This document shows positions 1-8,931 of a DNA stretch of 64,000 nt, one piece after another. The translations under genes and the position numbers were made by a program. How positions within the stretch are numbered: position 1 is the first letter of the stretch; every line of letters starts with the position of its first letter. The notes under the pieces are model-generated. The model was not told the origin of the DNA. It was given only the letters and a program-made list of their open reading frames with translations, and ran no database searches. Origin of the DNA: Clostridia bacterium (GTDB lineage Bacteria > Bacillota > Clostridia > Oscillospirales > Acutalibacteraceae); the NCBI GenBank assembly GCA_017549285.1, contig JAFYVE010000014.1, forward strand, positions 1-64,000, given 5' to 3'.

Positions 1-7
1 ATTTCGG

Positions 8-193
8 AAGGGCTTCGCCCTTACCCATTTTATAATTCAAGCCGCAAAGCGGCTTCCGACATTTTTGCCAAAGGCAAAAACATCATTTTGTGAAACAAAA
101 CATCATTATTCGCTTTAAGCGAATACATCATTTTTTGCCAGTGGCAAAAAACATCATTCAATAATTTATCGAGCAAAGCTCGATAAATTATTG
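8..193. repeat. Array of seven hairpins, five joined by a catcat spacer
   Basis: Perfect or near-perfect inverted repeats follow one another: 8-22 (AAGGGC/GCCCTT), 39-55 (AAGCCGC/GCGGCTT), 62-80, 86-100, 108-124, 131-151 and 159-193. The last is a 16-bp stem with an AAA loop. From 62 onward successive stems are separated by the same spacer, catca or acatcatt, while stem sequences differ and most loops are 1-3 nt (AAA, GAA, T, AGT). Nothing in it codes. It lies upstream of the sigma-factor gene and may continue left of the window. It could be a structured 3' region, a multi-hairpin terminator or a repeat family; the function is unknown. Confidence 0.85.
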
Positions 194-206
194 TTTATAT
201 TATAAA

Positions 207-234
207 TTAATTTTTTACTCAATTCAAGTATAAT
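207..234 (+). promoter_or_regulatory. Candidate promoter for the sigma-factor operon
   Basis: A perfect TATAAT (229-234) has a weak TTAATT 16 nt upstream. It is the only promoter-like signal between the hairpin array and the ribosome site at 291-295. Confidence 0.4.
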
Positions 235-303
235 TATTGTTCTTATAAATAAATATTGAATTTTTTAAAAAAACAGTATATAATTAGTATGGAGGATGAT
301 ATC

Positions 304-1551
304 ATGACAAGTTCCGATTATCGTAAATTATCGATGCTGCTTTCAAATATAAAATCCGGCTCAAGAGATGCTTTTGCAGGCATCTATAAAATGTATGAAA
401 AGAAAGTATATTTCCTTTTCTGCAAAATTCTCAAGAGCAAAAGCCTTGCAAAGAAGATGACTATTGAATTTTTTGACCATATTTATATGCAGACAACTTC
501 TTTCGGGGATGCTGCTGTTTTTGAAAAATGGCTCTACAGCTCACTTTTCTCAAAATGCAGAAGATATTTAATAGACAACCAGCCTGCAGTTTTCGGTGAT
601 TATCTTGATTCCGATTCTGCCGACGGTGAAGCAATTGATGAATTCCTTGCACAGGATTCAGACGAAATGATTGAATTCCCTGACGGAATTGATATTTCTG
701 TTGATATGATGCAGACGGTTGACGCTATTCTTTCCGAAATACCTCTCAAGCTCCGTCTTGCTGTTCTGCTTTACTGGTTCTGCGGTTTTGACTATGCCGA
801 TATCGCATCAATCGAGCAGATATCCGTAACTGCCGTAAAGAACAGACTTTACAAAGCTCACATCCGTCTTGAAACAGAAGAACATAAATATACCGAAATC
901 GGTTATGACTGTGCAGGAATGGTCATTTTTATGTCAGACGTTCTTTCAACAATGGCTGAAAATATTGTTATTCCCGCCGATATCGCATCAGGCATCACAT
1001 CAAGAACAGGTATAAACTGTCTTGATAAAGAAATTAATTTTGATGAAGACAATTCTCTTGAAAACACAGCTTACATAAACATAACACGTCCCTATAACGG
1101 AAAGAATTATGTTACAACATATGCAACACAGGTGCGTCCTCCGAAACACAACATCGGTCAGGATATGTCACCTGCAGTAAAAATCCTTATGACAATAGTG
1201 GCTCTGCTCGTTATCATCGGAGGTGTTCTTGCAGTTTTCTTTATGATTCAACACAAAAACAACGACCCTTCATCCCCTGTTGCAGAAACAACAACGGTTG
1301 CAGAAACCACAACAGAAGCTGAAACCACCACTGTCCCCGAAACCACTACAGAAGCAGAAACAACAACAGAGGCTGAAACGACTACGGAAGCAGAAACCAC
1401 TACAGAGGCTGAAACAACTACCGTACCCGAAACCACAACAGAGCCCACAACCGTTCCCACTACAGCTCCGACAACACAGCCCACAACAACTCCTCCCGCA
1501 GAAGAAGAGCCTGAAAATGAAGATGTCGACGCTGAAGTGAATGAAACCTGA
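304..1551 (+). CDS. Sigma-70 family factor fused to a membrane anchor and Thr-rich tail
   Basis: The predicted protein has 415 aa. Residues 22-90 look like sigma region 2. Residues about 144-190 look like region 4, with an HTH in the stretch DYADIASIEQISVTAVKNRL, so it should bind core RNA polymerase and promoter DNA. A transmembrane helix follows at 292-314 and then a low-complexity ETTTEA/ETTTVP tail (326-398) ending in acidic residues. ATG 304 is chosen because GGAGG (291-295) lies 8 nt upstream; an upstream TTG at 256 has no ribosome site. The following phosphohexomutase starts 18 nt after the stop. ECF sigma factors with C-terminal extensions are known; the tethering model and an extracellular tail are inferences. 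No separate anti-sigma gene is visible. Confidence 0.8.
   Translation: MTSSDYRKLSMLLSNIKSGSRDAFAGIYKMYEKKVYFLFCKILKSKSLAKKMTIEFFDHIYMQTTSFGDAAVFEKWLYSSLFSKCRRYLIDNQPAVFGDYLDSDSADGEAIDEFLAQDSDEMIEFPDGIDISVDMMQTVDAILSEIPLKLRLAVLLYWFCGFDYADIASIEQISVTAVKNRLYKAHIRLETEEHKYTEIGYDCAGMVIFMSDVLSTMAENIVIPADIASGITSRTGINCLDKEINFDEDNSLENTAYINITRPYNGKNYVTTYATQVRPPKHNIGQDMSPAVKILMTIVALLVIIGGVLAVFFMIQHKNNDPSSPVAETTTVAETTTEAETTTVPETTTEAETTTEAETTTEAETTTEAETTTVPETTTEPTTVPTTAPTTQPTTTPPAEEEPENEDVDAEVNET
1279..1497 (+). repeat. Degenerate ETTT(E/V)(A/P) coding repeat
   Basis: Tandem 15-18 nt units encode Glu-Thr-Thr-Thr plus two linker residues in the tail of the sigma-factor fusion. Codons vary between copies (aca/acc/act), which argues for selection on the protein rather than recent slippage. 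Similar Thr-rich linkers are common in secreted proteins of ruminococci. Confidence 0.85.
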
Positions 1552-1569
1552 TTTTACGGAGATGATCAG

Positions 1570-3075
1570 ATGTCCCTTATGAAACTCAAAAGCGGAACCG
1601 ATATCAGAGGTACCGCCATAGGTAAAAACACAGACCTTACAGATAATGCTGTTAAAAAAATCATTTCGGGCTTTGTCAGGGTTATGTGTGAAAAAACAGG
1701 AAAAACTCCCTCCGGACTCAAAGTTTCAATCGGTCACGATTCAAGACTTTCTGCAGAAAGAATCCGTAAAAATGTCGTTTCGGTCCTCAGTTATCACGGA
1801 GTTAAAATAATCGACTGTTCTCTTGCATCCACACCTGCGATGTTTATGACAACAGTAACAATCGGTTGCGATGCGGCAATACAGATAACAGCAAGTCATC
1901 ACCCATCTGACAAAAACGGACTCAAATTCTTTACGGAAAACGGCGGATTTGAGAACGAAGACATAATAAAAACCCTTGAATATGCCCAAGACGCTGACAT
2001 ATCGGCAATCGGTGACTCAGACAACAGCGAAAAACTTGATTTTATGTCACAATACGCTGAAATGCACCGTAAAATGATCTGCGAAGGCATCAATGCGGAA
2101 AATTACGACAGACCTCTTGAAGGTTTTCATATTGTAACCGATGCAGGTAACGGAGTGGGCGGTTTTTATGCTACTCAGGTTCTTGAAAAACTCGGGGCAG
2201 ATATATCGGGCAGTCTTTATCTTGACCCCGACGGAAATTTTCCAAATCACGCACCCAACCCAGAAAATGCCGAAGCGATGAAAAGTATTTCAGATGCAGT
2301 TATAAATTCAGGTGCTGATTTCGGCGTTATTTTTGATACAGACGTTGACCGTTCAGCCTGCGTTGATTCTGAAGGAAATGAAATAAACAGAAATGCACTC
2401 ATAGCTCTCGCATCAGCCATAGCTCTCGAAAACAATCCGGGAGGAACAATAGTAACAGATTCCGTTACAAGTGACGGACTTAAATATTTTATTGAAAATG
2501 TGCTCGGCGGAAAACACCACAGATTCAGAAGAGGCTATAAAAACGTAATTAATGAGTCACTCAGACTCAACAGTATCGGCATAAACTCGCCCCTTGCAAT
2601 TGAAACATCGGGACATGCCGCACTCAGAGAAAATTATTTTCTTGATGACGGTGCATACCTCATCACAAAAATTATCATTCTTCTCGTGAACCTGAAAAAA
2701 GAAGGAAAAACTCCCGCAGACCTTATTTCGGAGCTTCCCGTTCCCGCAGAAGAAAAAGAACTGCGTTTCCCTATCCTTGACGAAGATTTCAGAACATCGG
2801 GACAGAATGTGATAAAAGACTTTGAAGAATATGCAAAAAACCGTGAAGGCTGGTATATTGCAGAAGATAATCACGAGGGACTCAGAGTTTCTCTTGACGA
2901 AAATCACGGTAACGGATGGATGCTTTTAAGACAGAGTGTACATGACCCCATACTGCCGTTCAATGCAGAAAGCAATTCAGAAGGTGGCGTAAAAAAAATT
3001 ATCAGAGAATTCAGCGGATTCATAAAAAATCAGAAATCTGTTGACACCTCAGTTATGGAAGGTCTTGACGAATAA
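1570..3075 (+). CDS. Phosphoglucomutase/phosphomannomutase family protein
   Basis: A 501-aa alpha-D-phosphohexomutase that moves phosphate between C6 and C1 of hexoses, feeding nucleotide-sugar synthesis or glycogen metabolism in the cytoplasm. Visible landmarks are the phosphoserine loop TASHHP (Ser109), the metal loop DTDVDR (256-261), the sugar-binding ETSGHAALRENYFLDDGA segment and a C-terminal phosphate-binding HGNGWMLLRQS stretch. Length fits the family. The ribosome site ggagatgatcag precedes ATG 1570. The next gene starts on the base after the stop, so the two are probably translationally coupled. Substrate preference (glucose, mannose or glucosamine) cannot be read from sequence alone. 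Confidence 0.88.
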   Translation: MSLMKLKSGTDIRGTAIGKNTDLTDNAVKKIISGFVRVMCEKTGKTPSGLKVSIGHDSRLSAERIRKNVVSVLSYHGVKIIDCSLASTPAMFMTTVTIGCDAAIQITASHHPSDKNGLKFFTENGGFENEDIIKTLEYAQDADISAIGDSDNSEKLDFMSQYAEMHRKMICEGINAENYDRPLEGFHIVTDAGNGVGGFYATQVLEKLGADISGSLYLDPDGNFPNHAPNPENAEAMKSISDAVINSGADFGVIFDTDVDRSACVDSEGNEINRNALIALASAIALENNPGGTIVTDSVTSDGLKYFIENVLGGKHHRFRRGYKNVINESLRLNSIGINSPLAIETSGHAALRENYFLDDGAYLITKIIILLVNLKKEGKTPADLISELPVPAEEKELRFPILDEDFRTSGQNVIKDFEEYAKNREGWYIAEDNHEGLRVSLDENHGNGWMLLRQSVHDPILPFNAESNSEGGVKKIIREFSGFIKNQKSVDTSVMEGLDE

Positions 3076-4194
3076 ATGATAGAAACAATGAACAAATTAA
3101 TGGCAGCAGTAATGTCTTTGTTACTTGCATTTTCGTCATATCTCGGCATACCCACCGAAAAAAAGATTCAGAATGTAATTCTGATGATAGGTGACGGAAT
3201 GGGAGAAATGCACCTGAAAATGACGGAAGATATGCGTGACATATCTCTGGTGATTGACGAACTGCCTCAGCAGGGCAAAGCGATCACACGTTCAGCAAAT
3301 AAAAAAACAACCGACAGTGCTGCAGGTTCCACAGCTCTTGCGTGCGGAGTAAAAACCGCAAACGGTCAGATAGGTTCTTACTGGCTTGAAGACCCTGATT
3401 TTAATTACCATTCAAATACACATCCGAAAAATATCACCGAAGCGTGCATGGAAAACGGACTGAAAACGGGAATAGTCACAACAGATGAAGTTTCAGGAGC
3501 GACACCCAGCGGATTCACCGCCCACACAAGCAGCCGTGATAATCATTCTGATATAACTTCACAGCAGATAAAGTCAGGCATAGATTTAATCTGGGGAAAA
3601 ACAGACGGAACCCTGACCGAGCAGCAGGTAACATCGGCAGGATATACATATATTGACACAATAGCTGAAATGAACGCTCTTACAGGCAACGAAAAAAGCT
3701 ACGGAATGTTCACTTCAAGCCTTTACCACACATACAACAAAAATGAATATACTCCCACTCTTTCACAGATGACGGCAAAAGCGATTTCAATACTTGACGC
3801 AACAAGTGAAAACGGATTTTTCCTTATGGTTGAAGGTGCTCACATCGACAAGAAGGCACACGATAAAGATGAAGAAGGTTCGGCAGAAGCACTTGAGGAA
3901 TTTGACAATGCTGTTGAAATTGCTCTGGATTTTGCCAAAAAGGACAAGCACACTCTTCTTATTGTAACGGCAGACCACGAAACAGGCGGTGTCACACTCA
4001 ATGAAGACGGTGAATATGAAATGACAACAGGCAGTCACACATCTGTCAATGTTCCCGTCAGAGCATATGCACCGGGAAATTACGTATTCATAAAGAACTG
4101 GGATACAATCGATAATACGCAAATTCCGAAACGTATTGCAAAAGCCCTTCAGCTTCCCGGCGACAGTATTCCGTGCGAAGTGCTTAATAAATAA
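3076..4194 (+). CDS. Alkaline phosphatase family protein (copy 1)
   Basis: A 372-aa metal-dependent phosphomonoesterase. Landmarks are IGDGMG (metal Asp40), TDSAAGSTALACG with the presumed nucleophile Ser81, SGFTAHTSSRDNH, EGAHIDKKAHD and TADHETGG, plus GSHTS near the end. The N-terminal 25 residues form a hydrophobic helix that could be a signal peptide or anchor, so extracellular action is likely. It lacks the large crown insertions of longer PhoA enzymes. The ATG immediately follows the mutase stop. It is about as similar in layout to the next gene as expected for a tandem duplication. Confidence 0.88.
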   Translation: MIETMNKLMAAVMSLLLAFSSYLGIPTEKKIQNVILMIGDGMGEMHLKMTEDMRDISLVIDELPQQGKAITRSANKKTTDSAAGSTALACGVKTANGQIGSYWLEDPDFNYHSNTHPKNITEACMENGLKTGIVTTDEVSGATPSGFTAHTSSRDNHSDITSQQIKSGIDLIWGKTDGTLTEQQVTSAGYTYIDTIAEMNALTGNEKSYGMFTSSLYHTYNKNEYTPTLSQMTAKAISILDATSENGFFLMVEGAHIDKKAHDKDEEGSAEALEEFDNAVEIALDFAKKDKHTLLIVTADHETGGVTLNEDGEYEMTTGSHTSVNVPVRAYAPGNYVFIKNWDTIDNTQIPKRIAKALQLPGDSIPCEVLNK

Positions 4195-4208
4195 AACATT
4201 TGTAATAC

Positions 4209-4237
4209 TTGATTTCTTTTTTCTTTAGTGATATTAT
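4209..4237 (+). promoter_or_regulatory. Promoter for the second alkaline phosphatase
   Basis: TTGATT (4209-4214), 17-nt spacer, TATTAT (4232-4237), followed by an AGGAGG ribosome site at 4254-4259. It suggests that copy 2 has its own internal promoter. Confidence 0.6.
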
Positions 4238-4266
4238 ATCTTTATAAAAACTTAGGAGGTTTTTTT

Positions 4267-5451
4267 ATGATTTTTATGCTCAGAGGATTTCTCGCTCCCG
4301 TTATAGCAACTCTCACATCTATTTTCCTTTCAATCTCAGCTCTTTTCGGTGCAACTGAAGCTCCCGTCAGAACACCCGACTCTTTTGAGAATGTAAAAAA
4401 TGTTATTTACCTTATCGGCGACGGTATGGGGCCTCTTCACCTTGAAATGGCAAAAGACGAAAGAGATATTACTCTTACAATGGATACATTTGAAATTGAA
4501 GGCTGTTCACAGACACGTTCAGCAAGCAGTTCTGTTACAGACAGTGCAGCAGGTGCAACAGCTCTTGCCTGCGGTGTAAGAACATTCAACGGTGCTCTCG
4601 GTGTTTATACATATGATATTCTTCATGTTGAAAGCAATCCGAAGAATCTTACAGAACTCTGTATTGAAAAAGGCATGAAAACAGGTGTTGTAACAACTGA
4701 CTCAACATCAGGAGCAACACCGAGCGGTTTTTCTGTTCATACAGATAACAGAAATAACACAAAAGACATCGGCAAACAGCAGATGAACTCAGATATTGAC
4801 CTTATCTGGGGCGGAACATCAGACTATGTCACACAGGAAAAATGTGAAGAAAACGGCTTCACATTTGTAAAAACATATTCAGAAATGATGGCACTTGAAG
4901 AAGGCAGCCGCAGTTTTGCTCAGTTTGACAACAGCACATGGACAACAGAACAGGTTGATGCAGACACTCCCACTCTTTCACAGATGGCTGAGAAGGCAAT
5001 TGACCTTCTTGATGACACAGATGAAGGCTTCTTCCTTATGATTGAAGGCGCTCACATAGACAAGCATTCACACAATAACGAAGCTGAAAAAATGGCAGAA
5101 GCTCTTGAAGAATTTGATGAAACCATTGCATATGCTCTTGAATATGCAAAGCTTGACGGTGAAACACTCGTTGTTGTTACAGCTGACCACGAAACAGGCG
5201 GTATTGTTCTCAACGATGACGGAACATATTCTTACACAAAAGGTTCTCATTCTGCAGCTGACGTTCCCGTGTTTGTTTACGGTTCAGAAACATTCATCGA
5301 AAACGGTGAAACTGTAAAGAATATCCAGATTCCCGAAAGAATTGCTTATTCACTCGGCTTCACAGCAGAAGAATTTCCGTATGAAGTATTCAATCCCTGG
5401 GTTTCATCATTCAATGATTTTATCAGCAATCAGGATTTCTTAAAGAAGTAA
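4267..5451 (+). CDS. Alkaline phosphatase family protein (copy 2)
   Basis: A 394-aa paralogue of the preceding gene with the same landmarks in the same order: IGDGMG, TDSAAGATALACG (Ser93), SGFSVHTDNRNN, EGAHIDKHSH, TADHETGG and GSHSA. The start is ATG 4267, 7 nt after AGGAGG; an earlier TTG (4228) overlaps the promoter. The N-terminal 28 residues are hydrophobic, consistent with export. The C-terminus carries an extra amphipathic stretch (WVSSFNDFISNQDFLKK) absent from copy 1. The tandem pair probably scavenges phosphate outside the cell; different substrates or regulation for the two copies are possible. Confidence 0.88.
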   Translation: MIFMLRGFLAPVIATLTSIFLSISALFGATEAPVRTPDSFENVKNVIYLIGDGMGPLHLEMAKDERDITLTMDTFEIEGCSQTRSASSSVTDSAAGATALACGVRTFNGALGVYTYDILHVESNPKNLTELCIEKGMKTGVVTTDSTSGATPSGFSVHTDNRNNTKDIGKQQMNSDIDLIWGGTSDYVTQEKCEENGFTFVKTYSEMMALEEGSRSFAQFDNSTWTTEQVDADTPTLSQMAEKAIDLLDDTDEGFFLMIEGAHIDKHSHNNEAEKMAEALEEFDETIAYALEYAKLDGETLVVVTADHETGGIVLNDDGTYSYTKGSHSAADVPVFVYGSETFIENGETVKNIQIPERIAYSLGFTAEEFPYEVFNPWVSSFNDFISNQDFLKK

Positions 5452-5483
5452 AATAAAATGAAAACATGCCGGGAGGCATATTA

Positions 5484-6428
5484 ATGGGTAGTAAAAACAA
5501 AAACAGAATTTTAGCAAGTGTGGCTTCAGTTCTTGTAATTTTCACAGTTGCAGTTGCCGTATGGTTCATTACTGACAGTCCGACTGATATTCTTGCTTCA
5601 AACAACAACGGTGGCGTTGAGAATATCACTTACATACCTGCAGAAACAAGCATCAAAGAAGCTACTACCTCTGCACCTGCACAGCAGAATGTAACAACAA
5701 CAAGACCTTCTTCTGCCAACACTTATGTTGAAAACTTCCTTGCAGAAGCAAACACTTTCAATCAGACAATTGAAGCTACTACAATTCCTGCCGGTCAGAA
5801 ACCGTTTTTCCACGTTGTAACAGACGGTACTGTTTCAGAAGACACACTTGACGGTCTTGAAGAACCTTTAAAAACAGTAGGTGAAGTTATTCTTGCCGCA
5901 GGTTTCAGATATGATAAAAATCAGCAGATTTTCTATTCTGAAGAAGAATCCTGGCAGAGAAACTTCGGTTTCACTCCATTTTATGATGCTGCCGCTGCTT
6001 TCACAGGCATGTATTATGATACAATGCGTCTGAAATTCAACTATGACAACATGGACTGGATGATTCAGATATGGAAAGGCAGATACGGAATCACAACAGG
6101 CGGTGAAATGGGCGTTTATTATAAAGAACCCACTCAGGAAGAGAATTTCTACAAATGTGTTCCCGACGATGAAATGCTCACAATGTCATTTGCTCTTTAT
6201 AAAGGCGATGAGCTTTATATGACAAGAGGTCCCGAGCCTCATTGGTGGCTCACAGGATTCAAACTTTTTGATATGATAGCTCCCGGTGACCTGACAATGC
6301 ACGCAAGCTTCTTTATGGAAGATGCAGGTATGGCGGATGCTCTTGAAGAATCACTCAAAGACCTCGGATTTATAAAAGATATAAACTATCAGCGTCTCGG
6401 TCTTACAATGACTATCATCTGGAATTAA
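5484..6428 (+). CDS. Membrane-anchored extracellular protein of unknown function
   Basis: A 314-aa protein starting at ATG 5484 behind GGGAGG (5471-5476). Residues about 8-30 form one hydrophobic helix. A Thr/Ser/Asn-rich linker follows (about 45-75), and then a folded acidic domain rich in Tyr, Phe and Trp ending at FIKDINYQRLGLTMTIIWN. No catalytic motif is recognised. It is the last gene of the sigma/phosphatase cluster and ends at a strong terminator. The layout (TM, flexible linker, globular domain) resembles the sigma-factor fusion tail, so an envelope role is inferred. Confidence 0.7.
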   Translation: MGSKNKNRILASVASVLVIFTVAVAVWFITDSPTDILASNNNGGVENITYIPAETSIKEATTSAPAQQNVTTTRPSSANTYVENFLAEANTFNQTIEATTIPAGQKPFFHVVTDGTVSEDTLDGLEEPLKTVGEVILAAGFRYDKNQQIFYSEEESWQRNFGFTPFYDAAAAFTGMYYDTMRLKFNYDNMDWMIQIWKGRYGITTGGEMGVYYKEPTQEENFYKCVPDDEMLTMSFALYKGDELYMTRGPEPHWWLTGFKLFDMIAPGDLTMHASFFMEDAGMADALEESLKDLGFIKDINYQRLGLTMTIIWN

Positions 6429-6433
6429 AACAT

Positions 6434-6468
6434 AAAAACTCCGATTCAGAACGAATCGGAGTTTTTTG
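6434..6468 (+). terminator. Rho-independent terminator of the sigma/phosphatase cluster
   Basis: Perfect 10-bp stem ACTCCGATTC/GAATCGGAGT with a 5-nt loop and a following T-run. Confidence 0.9.
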
Positions 6469-6474
6469 TTTTTC

Positions 6475-6710
6475 AAATCATAATTTGTCGGGATGTTTTA
6501 ATAATGTGTAGGGACCGATGCCCACATCGGTCCGCATTTGTCGAAGACAAATCGGAAATCTCTGATTTCCGCATGATGAACAAATTGATTCATTGAATTT
6601 ATTGCAATAGAACGATTTTCAATCGTTATTGCTCCATTACATTACGCAATCGGACCGATGTGGGCATCGGTCCCTACATAATTTGTTTTTCCTGAAATCA
6701 TTGTACATTG
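6475..6710. repeat. Dispersed repeat, copy A
   Basis: A core of 172 bp (6507-6678) begins TGTAGGGACCGATGCCCA and ends with its inverted complement. Each end is itself a short palindrome (GGACCGATG/CATCGGTCC), and internal stems such as GCAATAGAACG.../...CGTTATTGC are present. The flanks (aatttgtcg.gatgtttta on the left, cctgaaatcattgtacattg on the right) are shared with copy B at 26.7 kb, so the unit is about 235 bp. No ORF is present. It lies just 3' of the minus-strand GH36 gene. It resembles a MITE-like or structured intergenic repeat. Confidence 0.9.
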
Positions 6711-6742
6711 TTCATTGAAAGACCTTGACAAATTATTGTTTA

Positions 6743-8914
6743 TCATTCAGCAAGAAAATGCATTGCGATGCTGTCGCCTGTATATCTGAGTGATGAAAGG
6801 TTGATGCCTGAATTCATAAGAAGTGCACCTGAATAAACTTCACCTGTCTTCTGACACTTGTACATCTTGTTCTTGTCAAGGCCTCTGAGTTTGAGGAAGA
6901 AGAGATGATCCATATTTTCTCTCATTATAACAGCTGTTGCAAGAACCTCATTCTTATCGGGAGAAACAAAGCTCCACGCACACTTGAAGTGGTCAAAATA
7001 GGGGTCAATAAGTCTGTAGAGATCACCATAATGGATAAGGTCGTAATACTTATGGTAATCCTTGACCTGTTCTTTTACAATTTCTCTGTCTTCTTCAGTC
7101 AGTTTTGTGGGATCAAGCTCATAGCCGAATGTACCCCAGAGAGCAACGTTGCCCTTTGTCTTATAACCTGTTCTGCTTGAAGCTGAAACGTGAGCACCCA
7201 TTGTTGATGCGGGATAACACATTGATGTGCCGAACTGAATTGTGAGTCTTTCAATGGGATCTGTGTGGTCGCTTGCCCAGATCTGAGGTGAGAAGTAAAG
7301 CATACCGGGGTCAAAACGTCCGCCGCCGCCTGAACAGTTTTCCATAAGAAGATCAGGGAATGTGCTTGTAAGTCTGTTCATAAGGTCATATGTGCCGAGA
7401 ACGAAACGGTGAAAGAATTCCTTTGATCTTTCGGGAGGAAGAATTGCTGAGCCTGCCTCTGAAATATTACGGTTGAAGTCCCACTTGAGGTAGTCAACCT
7501 TGTTCTTTGAAAGAACTGAATACATCTGATTCCAGATATTATCCCTTACATCTTCTCTTGAAACGTCAAGAACATACTGATGTCTGCCGATTGATGATTC
7601 TCTTACGGGCACGTGAACATACCAGTCGGGATGTGCTCTGAAAAGCTCTGAGTCAGGAGAAATCATTTCCGGTTCATACCAGATGCCGAACTTCATTCCG
7701 AGAGCATTGACTCTGTCAATAAGAACACCGAGACCACCCTTGAGCTTATCTTCGTTTACAAACCAGTCACCGAGTGAGTTTGTATCGTCATTTCTCTTAC
7801 CGAACCAGCCGTCGTCCATAACGAGCATATCCATACCGAGCTCTTTTGCATTCTTTGCAAATTCAACAAGCTTGTCTGTGTCAAAATCAAAGTATGCAGC
7901 TTCCCAGCTGTTGATAAGAAGAGGTCTCTTTTCAGTTTTATATTTACCTCTTACAAGGTTGTTCATATAAAGTCTGTGATAGATACGGCTCATTTCGCCA
8001 AGGCCCTTATCTGTGTAAACAAGGACTGCTTCAGGGGACTGGAAGCTTTCGCCCTGTTCAAGGTGCCAGGAGAAATCTGTGGGATTGATACCCATTATTA
8101 CTCTTGTTGTGCCTGAGTAGTCACATTCAGCGCTGAATTCAAAGTTGCCGCTGTAAACAAGATTGAAACCGTATGCATCGCCGTTGTCTTCAGTTGCACC
8201 GTGACGGAGAAGTGCTGCAAAGGGATTCTGATTGTGGCTTGATGAACCTCTCTTGCTTGCAACACCCTGAATGCCGTGAGCAAGTCTTCTCTGCTCTCTG
8301 CATCTTTCCTTTGCGTGTCTGCCGTAAAGAGTGATAAGGTCAAAATCCATTGAAGGCAGGTCAAGACAGGTTGAGAAGACTCTTTCGACATCAACAGCAT
8401 CAGCACCGCCGTTTTCAATTCTGACACTCTTTGTTATGGCATCGATATTGTTGAATGCTGTGTAAATAAGAGTAACCTTAACACCTGTTACACAGTCTTC
8501 TGCAAGAATTTCAAGTGTGTCAGCCTCATCGTCATTGTTTACGTAAACAGACGGAAGAGGAGCGAGTGAAGGTTTGCCTTTATAAAGTTTGTGGCTGACA
8601 TAACGGATGTCTGTTGTTGTGTTGCCGTGAACATTCTTTATTGCAAGTGCTGAAATTCTGAAGTCACCGCTACCGTTGCAGGAATATTCCATAGGAGCAA
8701 CGTCTGTTGAAAACTGTTCATCGGGAATATTCTTGTTTGCGGGGCTGAATGATGCGCTCTTGATACGTTTTGCGTTTGCCCATAAATTTGAATCGGGAAG
8801 ATATGCACCGTAATAGAGGTTGAGAAGATAATCCTCAGCACCTACACCAATAACATAACTTGAATTGGGCGTATCAAGTTTGAAAATTTTCTGAGAAGCG
8901 TCAAATGTAATCAT
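6743..8914 (-). CDS. Alpha-galactosidase, GH36
   Basis: A 723-aa protein, typical of clostridial and lactobacillar GH36 enzymes. It releases terminal alpha-1,6-galactose from raffinose-family sugars or galactomannan. Visible are MDDGWFGKR, the nucleophile strand LKWDFNRN (Asp479), CSGGGGRFD and ASDHTDP with the acid/base Asp549. There is no signal peptide, so it is probably cytoplasmic and acts on imported oligosaccharides. A GGAGG ribosome site precedes the ATG. It lies 17 nt downstream of rhaD on the same strand and probably shares the rha transcript, an unexpected pairing. Confidence 0.93.
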   Translation of the reverse strand: MITFDASQKIFKLDTPNSSYVIGVGAEDYLLNLYYGAYLPDSNLWANAKRIKSASFSPANKNIPDEQFSTDVAPMEYSCNGSGDFRISALAIKNVHGNTTTDIRYVSHKLYKGKPSLAPLPSVYVNNDDEADTLEILAEDCVTGVKVTLIYTAFNNIDAITKSVRIENGGADAVDVERVFSTCLDLPSMDFDLITLYGRHAKERCREQRRLAHGIQGVASKRGSSSHNQNPFAALLRHGATEDNGDAYGFNLVYSGNFEFSAECDYSGTTRVIMGINPTDFSWHLEQGESFQSPEAVLVYTDKGLGEMSRIYHRLYMNNLVRGKYKTEKRPLLINSWEAAYFDFDTDKLVEFAKNAKELGMDMLVMDDGWFGKRNDDTNSLGDWFVNEDKLKGGLGVLIDRVNALGMKFGIWYEPEMISPDSELFRAHPDWYVHVPVRESSIGRHQYVLDVSREDVRDNIWNQMYSVLSKNKVDYLKWDFNRNISEAGSAILPPERSKEFFHRFVLGTYDLMNRLTSTFPDLLMENCSGGGGRFDPGMLYFSPQIWASDHTDPIERLTIQFGTSMCYPASTMGAHVSASSRTGYKTKGNVALWGTFGYELDPTKLTEEDREIVKEQVKDYHKYYDLIHYGDLYRLIDPYFDHFKCAWSFVSPDKNEVLATAVIMRENMDHLFFLKLRGLDKNKMYKCQKTGEVYSGALLMNSGINLSSLRYTGDSIAMHFLAE

Positions 8915-8931
8915 TTTATAACCTCCGATTA

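Noticed and set aside
1..200. CRISPR-like array
   Set aside because: The constant parts are only 7-8 nt and the variable parts are palindromes, the reverse of repeat-spacer organisation; no cas genes are present.
1248..1540. ORFs antisense and in the +2 frame across the Thr-rich tail (VVVSASVVVSA and QKQQRLQK repeats)
   Set aside because: They are shadows of the ETTT coding repeat; codon structure fits only the sigma-factor frame.
7099..8841. Several ORFs of 60-110 aa on both strands within the GH36 gene
   Set aside because: They are out-of-frame shadows of a well-supported coding sequence without ribosome sites.
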